Shown here one piece after another: positions 1 to 8,744 of a stretch of 64,000 nucleotides of DNA (the stretch's first letter is position 1; every line of letters begins with the position of its first letter). Under the pieces are notes generated by a model. It saw only the letters and a program-made list of their open reading frames with translations. It was not told the DNA's origin and searched no databases. The DNA lies in assembly GCF_021147775.1 (NCBI RefSeq), contig NZ_JAGTPK010000025.1, positions 1 through 64,000 of the forward strand, in the 5' to 3' direction. The position numbers were made by a program, and so were the translations under genes. The DNA comes from Pseudomonas californiensis (GTDB lineage: Bacteria; Pseudomonadota; Gammaproteobacteria; Pseudomonadales; Pseudomonadaceae).

Positions 1-45
1 TTACCGCCCAAGGCCGGGAAGGCCAAGGACGGTGAAGATTTCTAA
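1..45 (+). CDS. C-terminal end of an unidentified protein (partial)
   Basis: Reading from base 1 gives 14 residues rich in lysine and glycine, ending GEDF, then a TAA stop at 43-45. The start lies outside the window. A weak hairpin with a T-run follows about 55 bases later, which fits the 3' end of a gene. Too little sequence is present to name the product. Confidence 0.5.
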   Translation, partial: LPPKAGKAKDGEDF

Positions 46-98
46 AACCCGGTACCCAGTGGACCGTAAGGCTGCTCCGCTTAAGTGAACAGCATTAC

Positions 99-119
99 GC
101 CCAACGAGCGGGGCTTTTT
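99..119 (+). terminator. Weak Rho-independent terminator
   Basis: A GCCC/GGGC stem with an eight-base loop is followed by TTTTT. The stem is short, so it would be a weak terminator for the gene ending at base 45. The rest of 46-286 shows no clear promoter or gene. Confidence 0.4.
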
Positions 120-286
120 ATTGCCTTCCATAAAGGCGACCCGTGAAAGCCCCTTATAAGTCGTCCACCGGTGCGCGGTTACCTGTCGTCGCAAATGTTT
201 TATAAACAGGCCGTTACACTGTAAATCTGATACTACACTTCAAGTCAGGCGACCCGAGATCGCCCCCGAAGGCCCTCCCGCCTCAC

Positions 287-820
287 ATGACGCCATCCGC
301 GCCCGAGCCTTTCGGTCACTTATCGCGAGCAGACCGTATCATGGGTATTGCAGCCATAGAATTGTGCCGTCACGTCATTCGCCCGACCCTTGTCTATCTG
401 GATTGCCGCAGCCCCTGCGCTGAATCATTACTGTTGGGCATCGCCGCTTGTCAGTCTGCCCTGGGCGCAGAACTCGACAGCCGCCGCGGTCATGGTCTGT
501 ACCGCATCCCGGAGTTGCGACATCGGCAACTATGGGATGAATACCTGGCACTGGACCCAGAGCTCGCCAGCAGGGTCAGAGGGCTCGCCAGCCAACATGC
601 GTTTCTTAGCGGTCCACACCTGGAACTCACCGTGAATCTGCGTTACGCCACCGCCATCGCCTGGATGATGATTGAGGCTGAGCGCGTTTCTTTGCCCGAA
701 GAAACCGATCCAATCGCAATGGCGAGAATATGGCGAACAGTTTTTCAACCTCAGGGACGAATCAGAGATTTTGTCGCTTGCTGGAACGCCAGTGTCGCTC
801 CGCTGTATTTGCGCGCATGA
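287..820 (+). CDS. Conserved hypothetical protein (177 aa)
   Basis: A 177-residue protein with no signal peptide or membrane segment and no motif I can assign. It is fairly rich in Arg, Leu and Ala and looks like a soluble helical protein. The ATG at 287 is the first start in the frame, but the ribosome site is poor, and the internal ATG 18 codons further on is an alternative. It stands alone between an upstream terminator and the FadL-family gene, on the same strand. Codon use matches the neighbours, so it is probably a real gene. Function unknown. Confidence 0.6.
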   Translation: MTPSAPEPFGHLSRADRIMGIAAIELCRHVIRPTLVYLDCRSPCAESLLLGIAACQSALGAELDSRRGHGLYRIPELRHRQLWDEYLALDPELASRVRGLASQHAFLSGPHLELTVNLRYATAIAWMMIEAERVSLPEETDPIAMARIWRTVFQPQGRIRDFVACWNASVAPLYLRA

Positions 821-971
821 GTGACACATCGGAACTTCAAGAAAGGGAAAAATCGCCTCTCAATATACGGATTGTCCTACAAGAATAGCTCTATCTCGGG
901 CCATACAGCCTATAGCGCGCCATCGAAAATGTTGGTAATTTCCGACCGGTGATCACCTAGGAGTTCTAATA

Positions 972-2255
972 ATGAAAATAATGACAAAAGTAATGAACAG
1001 GACAACGCTCGGTCTGGCAATCGGCCTCGCCTCCTCCCAATTGTTTGCTGCCGGCTTCGCACTCAACGAACAAAGTATCAGCGGCATGGGCACCGGGTTC
1101 GCCGGTCGCTCCTCGTCAGCCGATGATGCAAGCACCGTCTTCGGCAACCCTGCCGGCATGTCCCGCCTCAAGCGTGAAGAAGTCAGCGCTGGCGCCGCTG
1201 CCGTGATCGCAAAAACCAACATCGACAACGGCCGTGGCACCTTCGGTGGCAGCAACGACGGTGACATGGTTCCCGTAGTTGGCGTCCCGATGGGCTACTA
1301 CGTCAAACCCATCGATGATCACTGGGCATTCGGTCTGGGCGTCTATGTCCCGTTTGGTCTGGTGACCGATTATGAAAGCGGCTTCGCTGGCCGTTACTGG
1401 GGTGACAAGAGCCACGTACAGGTTGTGACCTTCCAGCCGACCGTCAGCTACGCGTTCAACGACAAGGTTTCCATCGGTTTCGGTCCGACCATCAACCATA
1501 TCAATGGTGAACTGACCTCCTCCACGTTGAACGCCGCAACACCAGGCCGCAACGATGGCAAGGTCAAGATCGAAGGCGACGACACTGCGCTGGGCTTCAA
1601 TGTCGGCGTTCTGGTACAGGCTACCGACAGCACGCGCCTGGGCCTGACCTACCACTCCAAGGTCGATTACAAACTTGAAGGCAAGACCAAGGTCGAAGGC
1701 TCGGGTTTTGGTCCGTTTGGCGGCCAGAAGTATGATGCCTCTCTGGATATCTCCACGCCTGAGTCGGTGGACTTCTCCGTCACCCATCAGATTGATGAAA
1801 ACTGGACCGTCTACGCGGGCAGTACCTGGACCCGTTGGAGCCGCCTGGAAGACATCACCGTCAACAACGACGGCGTTCCGGCTCTGCTCGGTGGTTCAAC
1901 CGGCGCTATCGGCAAAATCACCGAAGACCAGAACTGGCACGACACCTGGGCACACGCCATTGGTGCTTCGTACAAGGTCAACAAGGAATGGACACTGCGC
2001 ACCGGCTTCTCGGTGGACCAGTCGCCCGCCAACAACACCAACCGCTCTCCGCGCATTCCGACTGGCGATCGCAAGATCATCAGCTTCGGTGCCGGCTGGA
2101 GCCCTACAGACGATCTGACCATCGATGTGGCGTACTCCTACCTGCGTGAAGATGAAGCCAAGATCCGCGATACCAGCGCCACCAAGGGCTCTTACAGCGC
2201 GGACTATCGCAACACCGCCCACGGCGTGGGTACCTCGGTCACCTATCGCTTCTGA
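972..2255 (+). CDS. FadL-family outer membrane transport protein
   Basis: A 427-residue beta-barrel protein of the FadL/TodX/OmpP1 family, which passes hydrophobic compounds such as long-chain fatty acids across the outer membrane. The N-terminus is a signal peptide with a likely cut after LFAAG. The next segment has the family's N-terminal hatch signature: ALNEQS, a GMGTGFAG stretch, then FGNPAGMSRL. The chain ends in an aromatic residue (TYRF), as expected for insertion by the Bam complex. AGGAG at 960-964 sits eight bases before the ATG at 972. A strong terminator follows. The natural substrate cannot be told from the sequence. Confidence 0.88.
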   Translation: MKIMTKVMNRTTLGLAIGLASSQLFAAGFALNEQSISGMGTGFAGRSSSADDASTVFGNPAGMSRLKREEVSAGAAAVIAKTNIDNGRGTFGGSNDGDMVPVVGVPMGYYVKPIDDHWAFGLGVYVPFGLVTDYESGFAGRYWGDKSHVQVVTFQPTVSYAFNDKVSIGFGPTINHINGELTSSTLNAATPGRNDGKVKIEGDDTALGFNVGVLVQATDSTRLGLTYHSKVDYKLEGKTKVEGSGFGPFGGQKYDASLDISTPESVDFSVTHQIDENWTVYAGSTWTRWSRLEDITVNNDGVPALLGGSTGAIGKITEDQNWHDTWAHAIGASYKVNKEWTLRTGFSVDQSPANNTNRSPRIPTGDRKIISFGAGWSPTDDLTIDVAYSYLREDEAKIRDTSATKGSYSADYRNTAHGVGTSVTYRF

Positions 2256-2273
2256 TTTGCGACAGACCGGCTG

Positions 2274-2313
2274 AAAAAAAGCCCGCGACCCCTCAAGGGG
2301 TCGCGGGCTTTTT
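2274..2313 (+). terminator. Strong Rho-independent terminator, probably bidirectional
   Basis: A perfect 12-bp stem (2281-2292 with 2297-2308, TCAA loop) is flanked by an A-run on the left and a T-run on the right. It therefore works in principle for both the FadL-family gene (plus) and the glutathione peroxidase gene (minus). Confidence 0.92.
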
Positions 2314-2365
2314 CATGTGCCTTCTGGCATGCAGAGCATGGCTTGAAAAATAGCCACTGAAAGCG

Positions 2366-2917
2366 TTATGGCCTGGAGGCAATTGCCTTTTCGATGGCAG
2401 CGATCAACTCGGGATCATCCGGCTTGGTCATGCTAGAAAAGTTGGCGACGACATTACCCTGCCGATCTACCACATACTTGTAAAAGTTCCAGCGCGGCGC
2501 ACTGCTTTGCTCGGCCAATACCTTGAACAGATGGGTCGCGTCATCACCGCGCACGGCCTGGGGCTCGGTCATGGTGAACGTCACACCATAATTGACATAA
2601 CACACCTTCGCGGTCTCTTCACCGTCCTTGGCTTCCTGCTTGAAGTCGTTTGACGGAACGCCCAGTACCTCCAGGCCCTGCCCCTTGTAACGCTGGCTCA
2701 GCTCCTCCAGTCCTTTGAACTGAGGCGCGAAACCACAGAAGCTGGCGGTGTTGACCACCACCAACGGTTTGCCGGCGAAACGCTTGCACAGGTCGATATT
2801 TTCCTTGGCACGCAACTTGGGCAGCTCGCCCTGCAGCAATGGCGGACAATCGGCAGCCAGCGCCGCGCCACTCATGGCCAGCAACAGCAGAGGGATTGAA
2901 AGAAAGCGAGTGTTCAT
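2366..2917 (-). CDS. Exported glutathione peroxidase-family protein
   Basis: A 183-residue member of the GPx/BtuE thiol-peroxidase family, which reduces peroxides with thioredoxin or glutathione. Residues 1-20 form a signal peptide (MNTRF start, AALAAD cleavage), so it should act in the periplasm, unlike the cytoplasmic BtuE type. The peroxidatic cysteine is in NTASFCGF, the resolving region holds VCYVNYG, and the family WNF segment is present (RWNFYKYVVD). Two extra cysteines lie near the mature N-terminus. I chose the ATG at 2917 because it places the signal peptide at the start. It follows a small membrane gene and an MFS transporter on the same strand. Confidence 0.85.
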   Translation of the reverse strand: MNTRFLSIPLLLLAMSGAALAADCPPLLQGELPKLRAKENIDLCKRFAGKPLVVVNTASFCGFAPQFKGLEELSQRYKGQGLEVLGVPSNDFKQEAKDGEETAKVCYVNYGVTFTMTEPQAVRGDDATHLFKVLAEQSSAPRWNFYKYVVDRQGNVVANFSSMTKPDDPELIAAIEKAIASRP

Positions 2918-2978
2918 CGAGGCGTCCCTGAAAGGCAGTGTTGTCGTCCGACACGCTACTCCGTGCAAGCCGTTCTGC

Positions 2979-3101
2979 CTAGCACGCGCCCATGCCCAGT
3001 TGCAGCGCCCCCAGGCCAACATGCTGCCACGCCCACCAGACCAGCATCAGCACGACAGCGCCCAGGCAGAGCGCCACCAGCAACGGCAGGCGTTTACTCA
3101 C
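2979..3101 (-). CDS. Small single-pass membrane protein (40 aa)
   Basis: A 40-codon frame starts with GTG at 3101 and ends with TAG at 2979. The start overlaps the stop of the MFS gene as GTGA, the usual sign of translational coupling. The product begins MSKRLP, then has about 20 hydrophobic residues (LLVALCLGAVVLMLVWWAW), giving a positive-inside single membrane span, and ends GMGAC. It could be a small partner of the transporter. Its size would hide it from most gene finders. The case rests on the overlap and the clean transmembrane profile; I cannot test conservation. Confidence 0.6.
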   Translation of the reverse strand: MSKRLPLLVALCLGAVVLMLVWWAWQHVGLGALQLGMGAC

Positions 3102-4306
3102 GCCAGACCACCTTGCGCCTGCAGCCTCGCCACCGGACGTTCGCGCACGGGCCAGTTGAGGGCTGCAGCCAACAGACTGAGCAGTATCGATACTTGCCAG
3201 ATCAAGTCATAACTCCCGGTGTGGTCATACACAAGCCCACCCAGCCAGCCGCCGAGGAATGCACCCAACTGGTGAAACAGGAACACGATACCCCCAAGCA
3301 TCGATAGATTGCGCACCCCGAACAGCGTCGCGACGGTACCGTTGGTCAGCGGGACGGTGGACAACCACAGCAGCCCCATCGCCACGCCGAACAAGTAGGC
3401 AGTGGTCTGGCTCAACGGAACCCACAGGAACAGCGCGATCACCACTGCACGCAGCAGGTAGAGCCACGTGAGCAGACGCGGCTTGGACATGCGCCCGCCC
3501 AGCCAGCCGGCTGTGTAGGTGCCGAAGATATTGAACAGACCGATAAGCGCCAGCACCGTGGTGCCGACCTTGGCTGGCAGATGCTGATCCACCAGATAAG
3601 CCGGCAGATGCACACCGATGAACACCACCTGAAAACCGCAGACAAAGAAGCCCAACGCCAACAGCCAGAACCCCGAGTGCGTGCAGGCCTCGCGCAATGC
3701 CTCACCCAGCGTCTGCTGAACACCCACAGAAACAGTCGGTTTGTCCTTGAGCATGCCCACCAGGGGCAGGATCAGCGCCACCATGACGCCCAGCACCAGC
3801 AACGCGCCTGACCAGCCCAGCCAGCCGATCAGGCCCAGCGTGCCGGGCAGCATGGCGAATTGGCCGAAGGAGCCTGCGGCACTGGCGATACCCATGCCCA
3901 TGCTGCGTTTTTCAGCAGGCAAGGCACGACCCACAACACCGAGAATGACCGAGAAAGAAGTGCCCGAGAGGCCGATGCCGATCAGCAGACCGGCGCTCAA
4001 TGACAGGCTCAACGGAGAGTCAGCCATGCTCATGCACAGCAAGCCCACGGCGTACAGCACACCACCAACGAAGACAACCTTTGCCGCACCAAAGCGGTCC
4101 GCCATGGCGCCAGCAAATGGCTGCGCAAGGCCCCACATCAGGTTCTGCAAGGCGATGGCGAAGGCGAACACTTCACGACCCCATCCGAAATCGGCGCTCA
4201 TGGGTGCCAGAAACAGACCGAATCCATGCCGCGTGCCCAGGGACAATGCCAGAATCAACGCACTCCCCAGCAGTATCCAGCCACTGGTACGCCAGACCGA
4301 TGTCAT
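3098..4306 (-). CDS. MFS transporter
   Basis: A 402-residue major facilitator superfamily permease with about 12 hydrophobic spans in two halves, in the inner membrane. The early segment GTRHGFGLFLAPMSADFGWGR and a following MADRFGAAKV loop (between spans 2 and 3) resemble the oxalate/formate and monocarboxylate-like branch of the family. The substrate is unknown. The ATG at 4306 follows a sigma-70-like promoter at 4364-4393. The stop overlaps the GTG of the 40-residue membrane protein, and the glutathione peroxidase follows, so the three may form one transcript. It lies 104 bases after cobS but probably has its own promoter. Confidence 0.82.
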   Translation of the reverse strand: MTSVWRTSGWILLGSALILALSLGTRHGFGLFLAPMSADFGWGREVFAFAIALQNLMWGLAQPFAGAMADRFGAAKVVFVGGVLYAVGLLCMSMADSPLSLSLSAGLLIGIGLSGTSFSVILGVVGRALPAEKRSMGMGIASAAGSFGQFAMLPGTLGLIGWLGWSGALLVLGVMVALILPLVGMLKDKPTVSVGVQQTLGEALREACTHSGFWLLALGFFVCGFQVVFIGVHLPAYLVDQHLPAKVGTTVLALIGLFNIFGTYTAGWLGGRMSKPRLLTWLYLLRAVVIALFLWVPLSQTTAYLFGVAMGLLWLSTVPLTNGTVATLFGVRNLSMLGGIVFLFHQLGAFLGGWLGGLVYDHTGSYDLIWQVSILLSLLAAALNWPVRERPVARLQAQGGLA

Positions 4307-4363
4307 TATTATTGTGCTCCCTGAGTGAAAATGCGTGGATATGCCCGCAAATTACAAGCGGCA

Positions 4364-4393
4364 AAATTACGCCTTGGCTGACAGCCTTGTCAA
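4364..4393 (-). promoter_or_regulatory. Putative sigma-70 promoter for the MFS gene
   Basis: On the minus strand TTGACA (4393-4388) is separated by 18 bases from TAATTT (4369-4364), about 58 bases upstream of the MFS start. The -35 is a perfect match and the -10 a fair one. Confidence 0.5.
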
Positions 4394-4410
4394 TTGCACG
4401 CGACACTCGC

Positions 4411-5142
4411 TCAAAACAGCACTAATGCCAGTAATGCCACGACTTCAAGCAATTCCAGCAGTGCACCCGCAGTATCGCCGGTGGTACCACCCAATCGCCG
4501 TACCATGACGTGTCGCAGCCAGAAAAAACCGAGCACTGAAGCAAAGACTGCTGTCAGTCCGGCCCAGCCTGCCAGCAGCAGGCATGCCACCATACTGACA
4601 AACAGCACCTGACGGCCTGCCGGTCGTGGTAAGTGGTCGGCCAGCGCCTGCCCCAGACCGCCTGCGCGCACGTAGGGCGTACCCAGAAAAAGACCGAGCA
4701 TCGCACTGCGCCCGATCAGCGGCGCCAGTAGCAGGCCGATACCGTCATGACGTTCGATCAGCGCAAGGATCGCCGTGAACTTGATGAGCAACACTATAAC
4801 CAGCACCACCACCGCAATCGGGCCGCTGCGCGGGTCTTTCATGATGGTCAGGGTGCGCTCGCGATCACCAAAGCCACCCAGCCACGCGTCTGCGCTGTCG
4901 GCCAGACCATCCAGATGCAGGCCGCCGCTCAACAGCACCCAGGCGCCCAGCAGCAGCGACGCATGCGGCATCAACGGTGCGCCACTGAGCAACGCATTCA
5001 GCGCCATCAATACCGCGCCAAACAGCACGCCTACCAGTGGGTAGAACAGTAATGAGCGTCCGAGCTCTTCAGGCCGAGGCATGCCTGCCAAACGGACCGG
5101 GAAGCTGCTGAGAAATTGCAAGGCGATCCAGAACGGCAACAT
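4411..5142 (-). CDS. cobS: Adenosylcobinamide-GDP ribazoletransferase (cobalamin synthase)
   Basis: CobS (CobV in Pseudomonas denitrificans naming), 243 residues, joins alpha-ribazole (or its phosphate) to adenosylcobinamide-GDP in the inner membrane, the last assembly step of cobalamin. The N-terminus MLPFWIALQFLSSFPV and the polar stretch GGLHLDGLADSADAW carrying the acidic metal-binding residues are typical. Several hydrophobic spans follow. The ATG at 5142 begins one base after the stop of the phosphatase gene. This is the last gene of the cob run. Confidence 0.93.
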   Translation of the reverse strand: MLPFWIALQFLSSFPVRLAGMPRPEELGRSLLFYPLVGVLFGAVLMALNALLSGAPLMPHASLLLGAWVLLSGGLHLDGLADSADAWLGGFGDRERTLTIMKDPRSGPIAVVVLVIVLLIKFTAILALIERHDGIGLLLAPLIGRSAMLGLFLGTPYVRAGGLGQALADHLPRPAGRQVLFVSMVACLLLAGWAGLTAVFASVLGFFWLRHVMVRRLGGTTGDTAGALLELLEVVALLALVLF

Positions 5143-5143
5143 G

Positions 5144-5716
5144 TCAGGCCTCCGCCAACATGCAGTTCGCTGCAACCCTGATCGACAACAGCGCGCCATG
5201 ACCGACGGTGACCTGCAACAACTGCTCACGCGGCAAACCACGCGCCTGCGCCAGCAAAAGTCGCATCACCCCACCATGACTGACCAGCAGCACTCGCTCG
5301 CCCGCATATGACTGGTGCAGCCGTTGCACCGCATCAAGAACGCGGCGTGAAAAGACCTCGACAGGCTCGCCGTTTGGTGGAGTAAAGGTATAAGGATCGT
5401 TCCAGAACAGGCCAAGGCCTTTCTCGTCGGTTTCCATCAACTGCGCAGCACTCTTGCCTTCCCAGTCGCCGAAATGCAGTTCCTGCAGACCAGGTTCGAG
5501 CTGCATAGGCAACGACAATTGTTGCGCCAACTCTTCGGCAAACCGGGCACAACGCTGCAGCGGCGAGCTGACAATGCGGTCCCAGGGACCTGCCTCGGCC
5601 ACCGCCAGGCGCATCTGTTGCCAACCGAGCAATGTCAACGCATCGTCCAGACTGCCGCGCATACCGCCACCGAGTTCGGTTTCACCGTGGCGCAGAAGGT
5701 CCAGGTGCAAGGTCAT
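5144..5716 (-). CDS. cobC: Alpha-ribazole phosphatase-type histidine phosphatase
   Basis: A 190-residue histidine phosphatase that would remove phosphate from alpha-ribazole 5'-phosphate (or the cobalamin phosphate) in nucleotide loop assembly. The catalytic motif LLRHGET is at residues 7-13 and the second active-site histidine lies in VLLVSHGGVMR. The start overlaps the cobT stop (ATGA at 5713-5716), and cobS follows directly. The symbol follows Salmonella naming; the aminotransferase called CobC in Pseudomonas naming is a different gene of this run (8732-9745). Confidence 0.87.
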   Translation of the reverse strand: MTLHLDLLRHGETELGGGMRGSLDDALTLLGWQQMRLAVAEAGPWDRIVSSPLQRCARFAEELAQQLSLPMQLEPGLQELHFGDWEGKSAAQLMETDEKGLGLFWNDPYTFTPPNGEPVEVFSRRVLDAVQRLHQSYAGERVLLVSHGGVMRLLLAQARGLPREQLLQVTVGHGALLSIRVAANCMLAEA

Positions 5717-6765
5717 GCGGGACGATCCGCCACGGCAGCTTCGGCAAACGTTGCCATCCCGTTGTGCAGTTCACAGGCGAGGCGCACCAGCGGCACAGCC
5801 AGCGCGGCACCGCTGCCCTCGCCAAGTCGTAAGCCAAGGTCCAGCAACGGCTCAGCCTGCAGGGCTTCGAGCAGGTGACGATGACCCGGCTCGGCCCCGC
5901 GATGGCCGAACAGCAACCAATCGCGGCACGATGGATTGAGCCGCACCGCCACCAACGCGGCGACGCTGCAGATGAAACCGTCTACAAGCGCCACAATGCC
6001 TTCCTGCGCACAGGCCAGATAAGCCCCGGCCAGCGCGGCGATCTCGAAACCACCGAGGCAGAACAGGCTTTGCAGCGGGTCGCCCGCCTGCTCTATGTGC
6101 AGTGCAAGGGCGCGCTCGATCACCTGCGTCTTGTGCGCGATACCTTCGGCGTTCAGACCCGTACCAGGCCCCACCAGCAATGGTGCGGCGCACTCGAGAA
6201 CCGAACAGGCAACGGCACTGGCAGCCGTGGTATTACCAATTCCCATCTCGCCACCGATAAACAACTCGGTGCCGACGGCCTTGGCACGCAACACACTGTC
6301 GCGTCCAGCCTGCAAGGCAACCAACCCTTGCTCGGCAGTCATGGCCGGGCCCTTGGCGAAATTGGCAGTGCCTGCGCCGATTCGCAGATGGTGCACGCCA
6401 GGCAAGTCCATGGTCGACACCGTCCCCAGGTCCACCACGTCCAACTGCGCAGAAAGCTGACGCGCCAATACGCTGATGGCTGCGCCGCCGTTGACGAAGT
6501 TGTGCAACATCTGGCCGGTGACTTCCTGCGGATACGCAGAAACCCCCTCAGCCACGACCCCGTGATCACCGGCAAAGATCGCGATCCACAACTGATTGAC
6601 TGCCGGGCGCTCACGGCCCTGCAGACCGGCGAGCTGCACCGCGAGTTTTTCCAGCTGCGCCAGCGATCCGGCCGGCTTGGTCAGCTGCTGTTGACGGGCC
6701 AGCGCGGCTTCGCGCACCGGCACGTTGATAGCCTGAGCGGGCTTGAGCCACCAGGAATTACTCAT
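5713..6765 (-). CDS. cobT: Nicotinate-nucleotide--dimethylbenzimidazole phosphoribosyltransferase
   Basis: CobT (CobU in Pseudomonas naming), 350 residues, moves the phosphoribosyl group from nicotinate mononucleotide to dimethylbenzimidazole to form alpha-ribazole phosphate. Typical motifs are LTKPAGSLAQLE near residue 30, FAGDHGV, GEMGIGNTTAASA and, near the C-terminus, GEGSGAALA with the catalytic glutamate. Length is normal for the family. It overlaps both neighbours by four bases (cobU before, the phosphatase after), so these three are tightly coupled. BluB in the same run supplies its base. Confidence 0.95.
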   Translation of the reverse strand: MSNSWWLKPAQAINVPVREAALARQQQLTKPAGSLAQLEKLAVQLAGLQGRERPAVNQLWIAIFAGDHGVVAEGVSAYPQEVTGQMLHNFVNGGAAISVLARQLSAQLDVVDLGTVSTMDLPGVHHLRIGAGTANFAKGPAMTAEQGLVALQAGRDSVLRAKAVGTELFIGGEMGIGNTTAASAVACSVLECAAPLLVGPGTGLNAEGIAHKTQVIERALALHIEQAGDPLQSLFCLGGFEIAALAGAYLACAQEGIVALVDGFICSVAALVAVRLNPSCRDWLLFGHRGAEPGHRHLLEALQAEPLLDLGLRLGEGSGAALAVPLVRLACELHNGMATFAEAAVADRPA

Positions 6766-7283
6766 AGGGCGGTTCCTTTCAAAGTCAGGGGCAGGCCGGC
6801 AACCGTCAGCACCACTCGCTGACAGCGTTCGGCCAAGGCTTGGTGCAGCAGACCGGCTTCGTCGACGTAGCGGCGGGTCAGCTCACCCATTGGCACAACG
6901 CCAAGCCCGGTTTCGTTGCTGACAAAAATGACCTCGCCGGGCAGCCCGGCCAAACAGTCGAGCAGCGCTTGACGCTCGTGCTCCAGGCGCTGCGGATCGT
7001 CGAGCATCAGCAGATTGGTCAGCCACAATGTCAGGCAATCCACCAGCAGGCAGCGGTCTGGCGCTGCGTTTTCGCGCAGCGTTCTTGCAAGCTCGACAGG
7101 CTCTTCAACCAGCCCCCAATGATCAGGCCGGCGCGCACGATGGCTCGCCACGCGCTGATTCATTTCGCCATCCAGCGGTTGGCTGGTGGCGATATACAAC
7201 ACGCTGAGTGAAGACTCTGCAGCCAGCTTCTCAGCCAGGCGGCTTTTGCCCGAGCGAGCACCGCCCAAGATCAATTGCAGCAT
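6762..7283 (-). CDS. cobU: Adenosylcobinamide kinase / adenosylcobinamide-phosphate guanylyltransferase
   Basis: Bifunctional CobU (CobP in Pseudomonas naming), 173 residues. It phosphorylates adenosylcobinamide and then adds GMP to give adenosylcobinamide-GDP, the substrate of CobS. The P-loop GGARSGKSRLAE is at residues 7-18 and the guanylylated histidine probably lies in VASHRARRPDHW. The ATG at 7283 is directly next to the cobQ stop, and its own stop overlaps the cobT start. Confidence 0.94.
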   Translation of the reverse strand: MLQLILGGARSGKSRLAEKLAAESSLSVLYIATSQPLDGEMNQRVASHRARRPDHWGLVEEPVELARTLRENAAPDRCLLVDCLTLWLTNLLMLDDPQRLEHERQALLDCLAGLPGEVIFVSNETGLGVVPMGELTRRYVDEAGLLHQALAERCQRVVLTVAGLPLTLKGTAL

Positions 7284-8744
7284 TCAGTCAGCCTCCAGGC
7301 CACACAGCTCACGCAACAGTTTGCCGTCCAGATGCTTTTCCACCAGATCCGCCAGTCGCTCGATGTCGCGTTCACGCAGGGCGTGATAGTCGACGTCCTG
7401 CACGTCCTGCAAGCCAGCCCAGCGCAACAGTGCGCTGCATGCGGCAGGCGACTCGAACAGGCCGTGCAGATAGGTGCCAAGGATCTGTCCGTCGGCGCTC
7501 TGCGCACCATCGCAACGCCCATCACTCAAACGCACCGCCGCCTGCTCAAGTGCCATACCGGTGGTGACACCGGCATGGATCTCGTAACCGCTGACCTCGG
7601 CATCCTCAAGCGTAAGGTGCCCGCGCACATTGCGCAGTTGCTTCTCGGACTCCAGCACGGTGCTCATTTCCAGCAGCCCGAAACCGGGACTTGAACCCGC
7701 CGCCCCCTCCAGGCCCAGTGGGTCATGCAGTTGCTGACCGAGCATCTGCAGACCGCCACAAATACCCATCAGCTTGCCGCCATAACGCAGATGCCTTTCG
7801 ATGGCCACATCCCAGCCATTGGCACGCAAATACGTCAGGTCGCTGCGCACGCTTTTCGAGCCGGGCAGGATGATCAGGTCCGCAGGCGGTATCGCCTGAC
7901 CCGGGCCGATGAATTGCAGATTGACCTGCGGGTGCAGGCGCAATGGGTCGAAGTCGGTGTGATTGCTGATACGCGGCAGCACAGGTACCACGACGTTGAG
8001 AACTCGCTCCACCTTGTCAGTCTGGCGCTGGTCCAGACCGTCTTCGGCTTCAAGGTGCAGGTCCATGACATAGGGCAGCACGCCGACCACCGGCTTGCCC
8101 GTGCGCGCTTCCAGCCAGTCCAGGCCAGGTTGCAACAGGGCGATGTCACCGCGAAAACGGTTGATAATGAAGCCCTTGACCCGCGCCTGCTCACTGGGTG
8201 AAAGCAGCTCAAGCGTGCCGACCAGATGTGCGAAGACGCCGCCACGATTGATATCGGCGATCAGTAGCACCGGGCAATCGACGGCCTCGGCGAAGCCCAT
8301 GTTGGCAATGTCGTTGGCGCGCAGGTTGATCTCGGCGGGCGAGCCTGCACCTTCGACCATGATGACTGGGTAGGCCTGACCCAGCCGCCGATGCGACTCC
8401 AGCACCGCCTGCATGGCGATCTCTTTGTAACCATGGTAGGCCACGGCATTCATGGTGGTGACTGCGCGTCCATGAATGATGACTTGCGCGCCGGTGTCAC
8501 TGTTGGGTTTGAGCAGCACCGGGTTCATGTCGGTGTGCGGCTCAAGGTAGCAGGCCTGAGCCTGTACCGCCTGCGCGCGGCCGATCTCACCGCCATCCGC
8601 CGTCACGGCACTGTTGAGCGCCATATTTTGCGGTTTGAACGGCACCACCTTGATGCCCTGACGGGTCAACCAGCGGCACAGCGCGGTCACCAGCGTACTT
8701 TTGCCAGCGTCGGAAGTGGTGCCTTGTACCATCAGCGTGGCCAT
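7284..8744 (-). CDS. cobQ: Cobyric acid synthase
   Basis: CobQ, 486 residues, amidates the b, d, e and g side chains of adenosylcobyrinic a,c-diamide using glutamine and ATP. The N-terminal ATPase-like domain starts with the P-loop GTTSDAGKST. The C-terminal class I glutaminase domain has the nucleophile in GICGGLQMLG and the catalytic histidine in GTYLHGLFES. The length is normal. Its start overlaps the end of the threonine-phosphate decarboxylase gene by 13 bases. Confidence 0.95.
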   Translation of the reverse strand: MATLMVQGTTSDAGKSTLVTALCRWLTRQGIKVVPFKPQNMALNSAVTADGGEIGRAQAVQAQACYLEPHTDMNPVLLKPNSDTGAQVIIHGRAVTTMNAVAYHGYKEIAMQAVLESHRRLGQAYPVIMVEGAGSPAEINLRANDIANMGFAEAVDCPVLLIADINRGGVFAHLVGTLELLSPSEQARVKGFIINRFRGDIALLQPGLDWLEARTGKPVVGVLPYVMDLHLEAEDGLDQRQTDKVERVLNVVVPVLPRISNHTDFDPLRLHPQVNLQFIGPGQAIPPADLIILPGSKSVRSDLTYLRANGWDVAIERHLRYGGKLMGICGGLQMLGQQLHDPLGLEGAAGSSPGFGLLEMSTVLESEKQLRNVRGHLTLEDAEVSGYEIHAGVTTGMALEQAAVRLSDGRCDGAQSADGQILGTYLHGLFESPAACSALLRWAGLQDVQDVDYHALRERDIERLADLVEKHLDGKLLRELCGLEAD

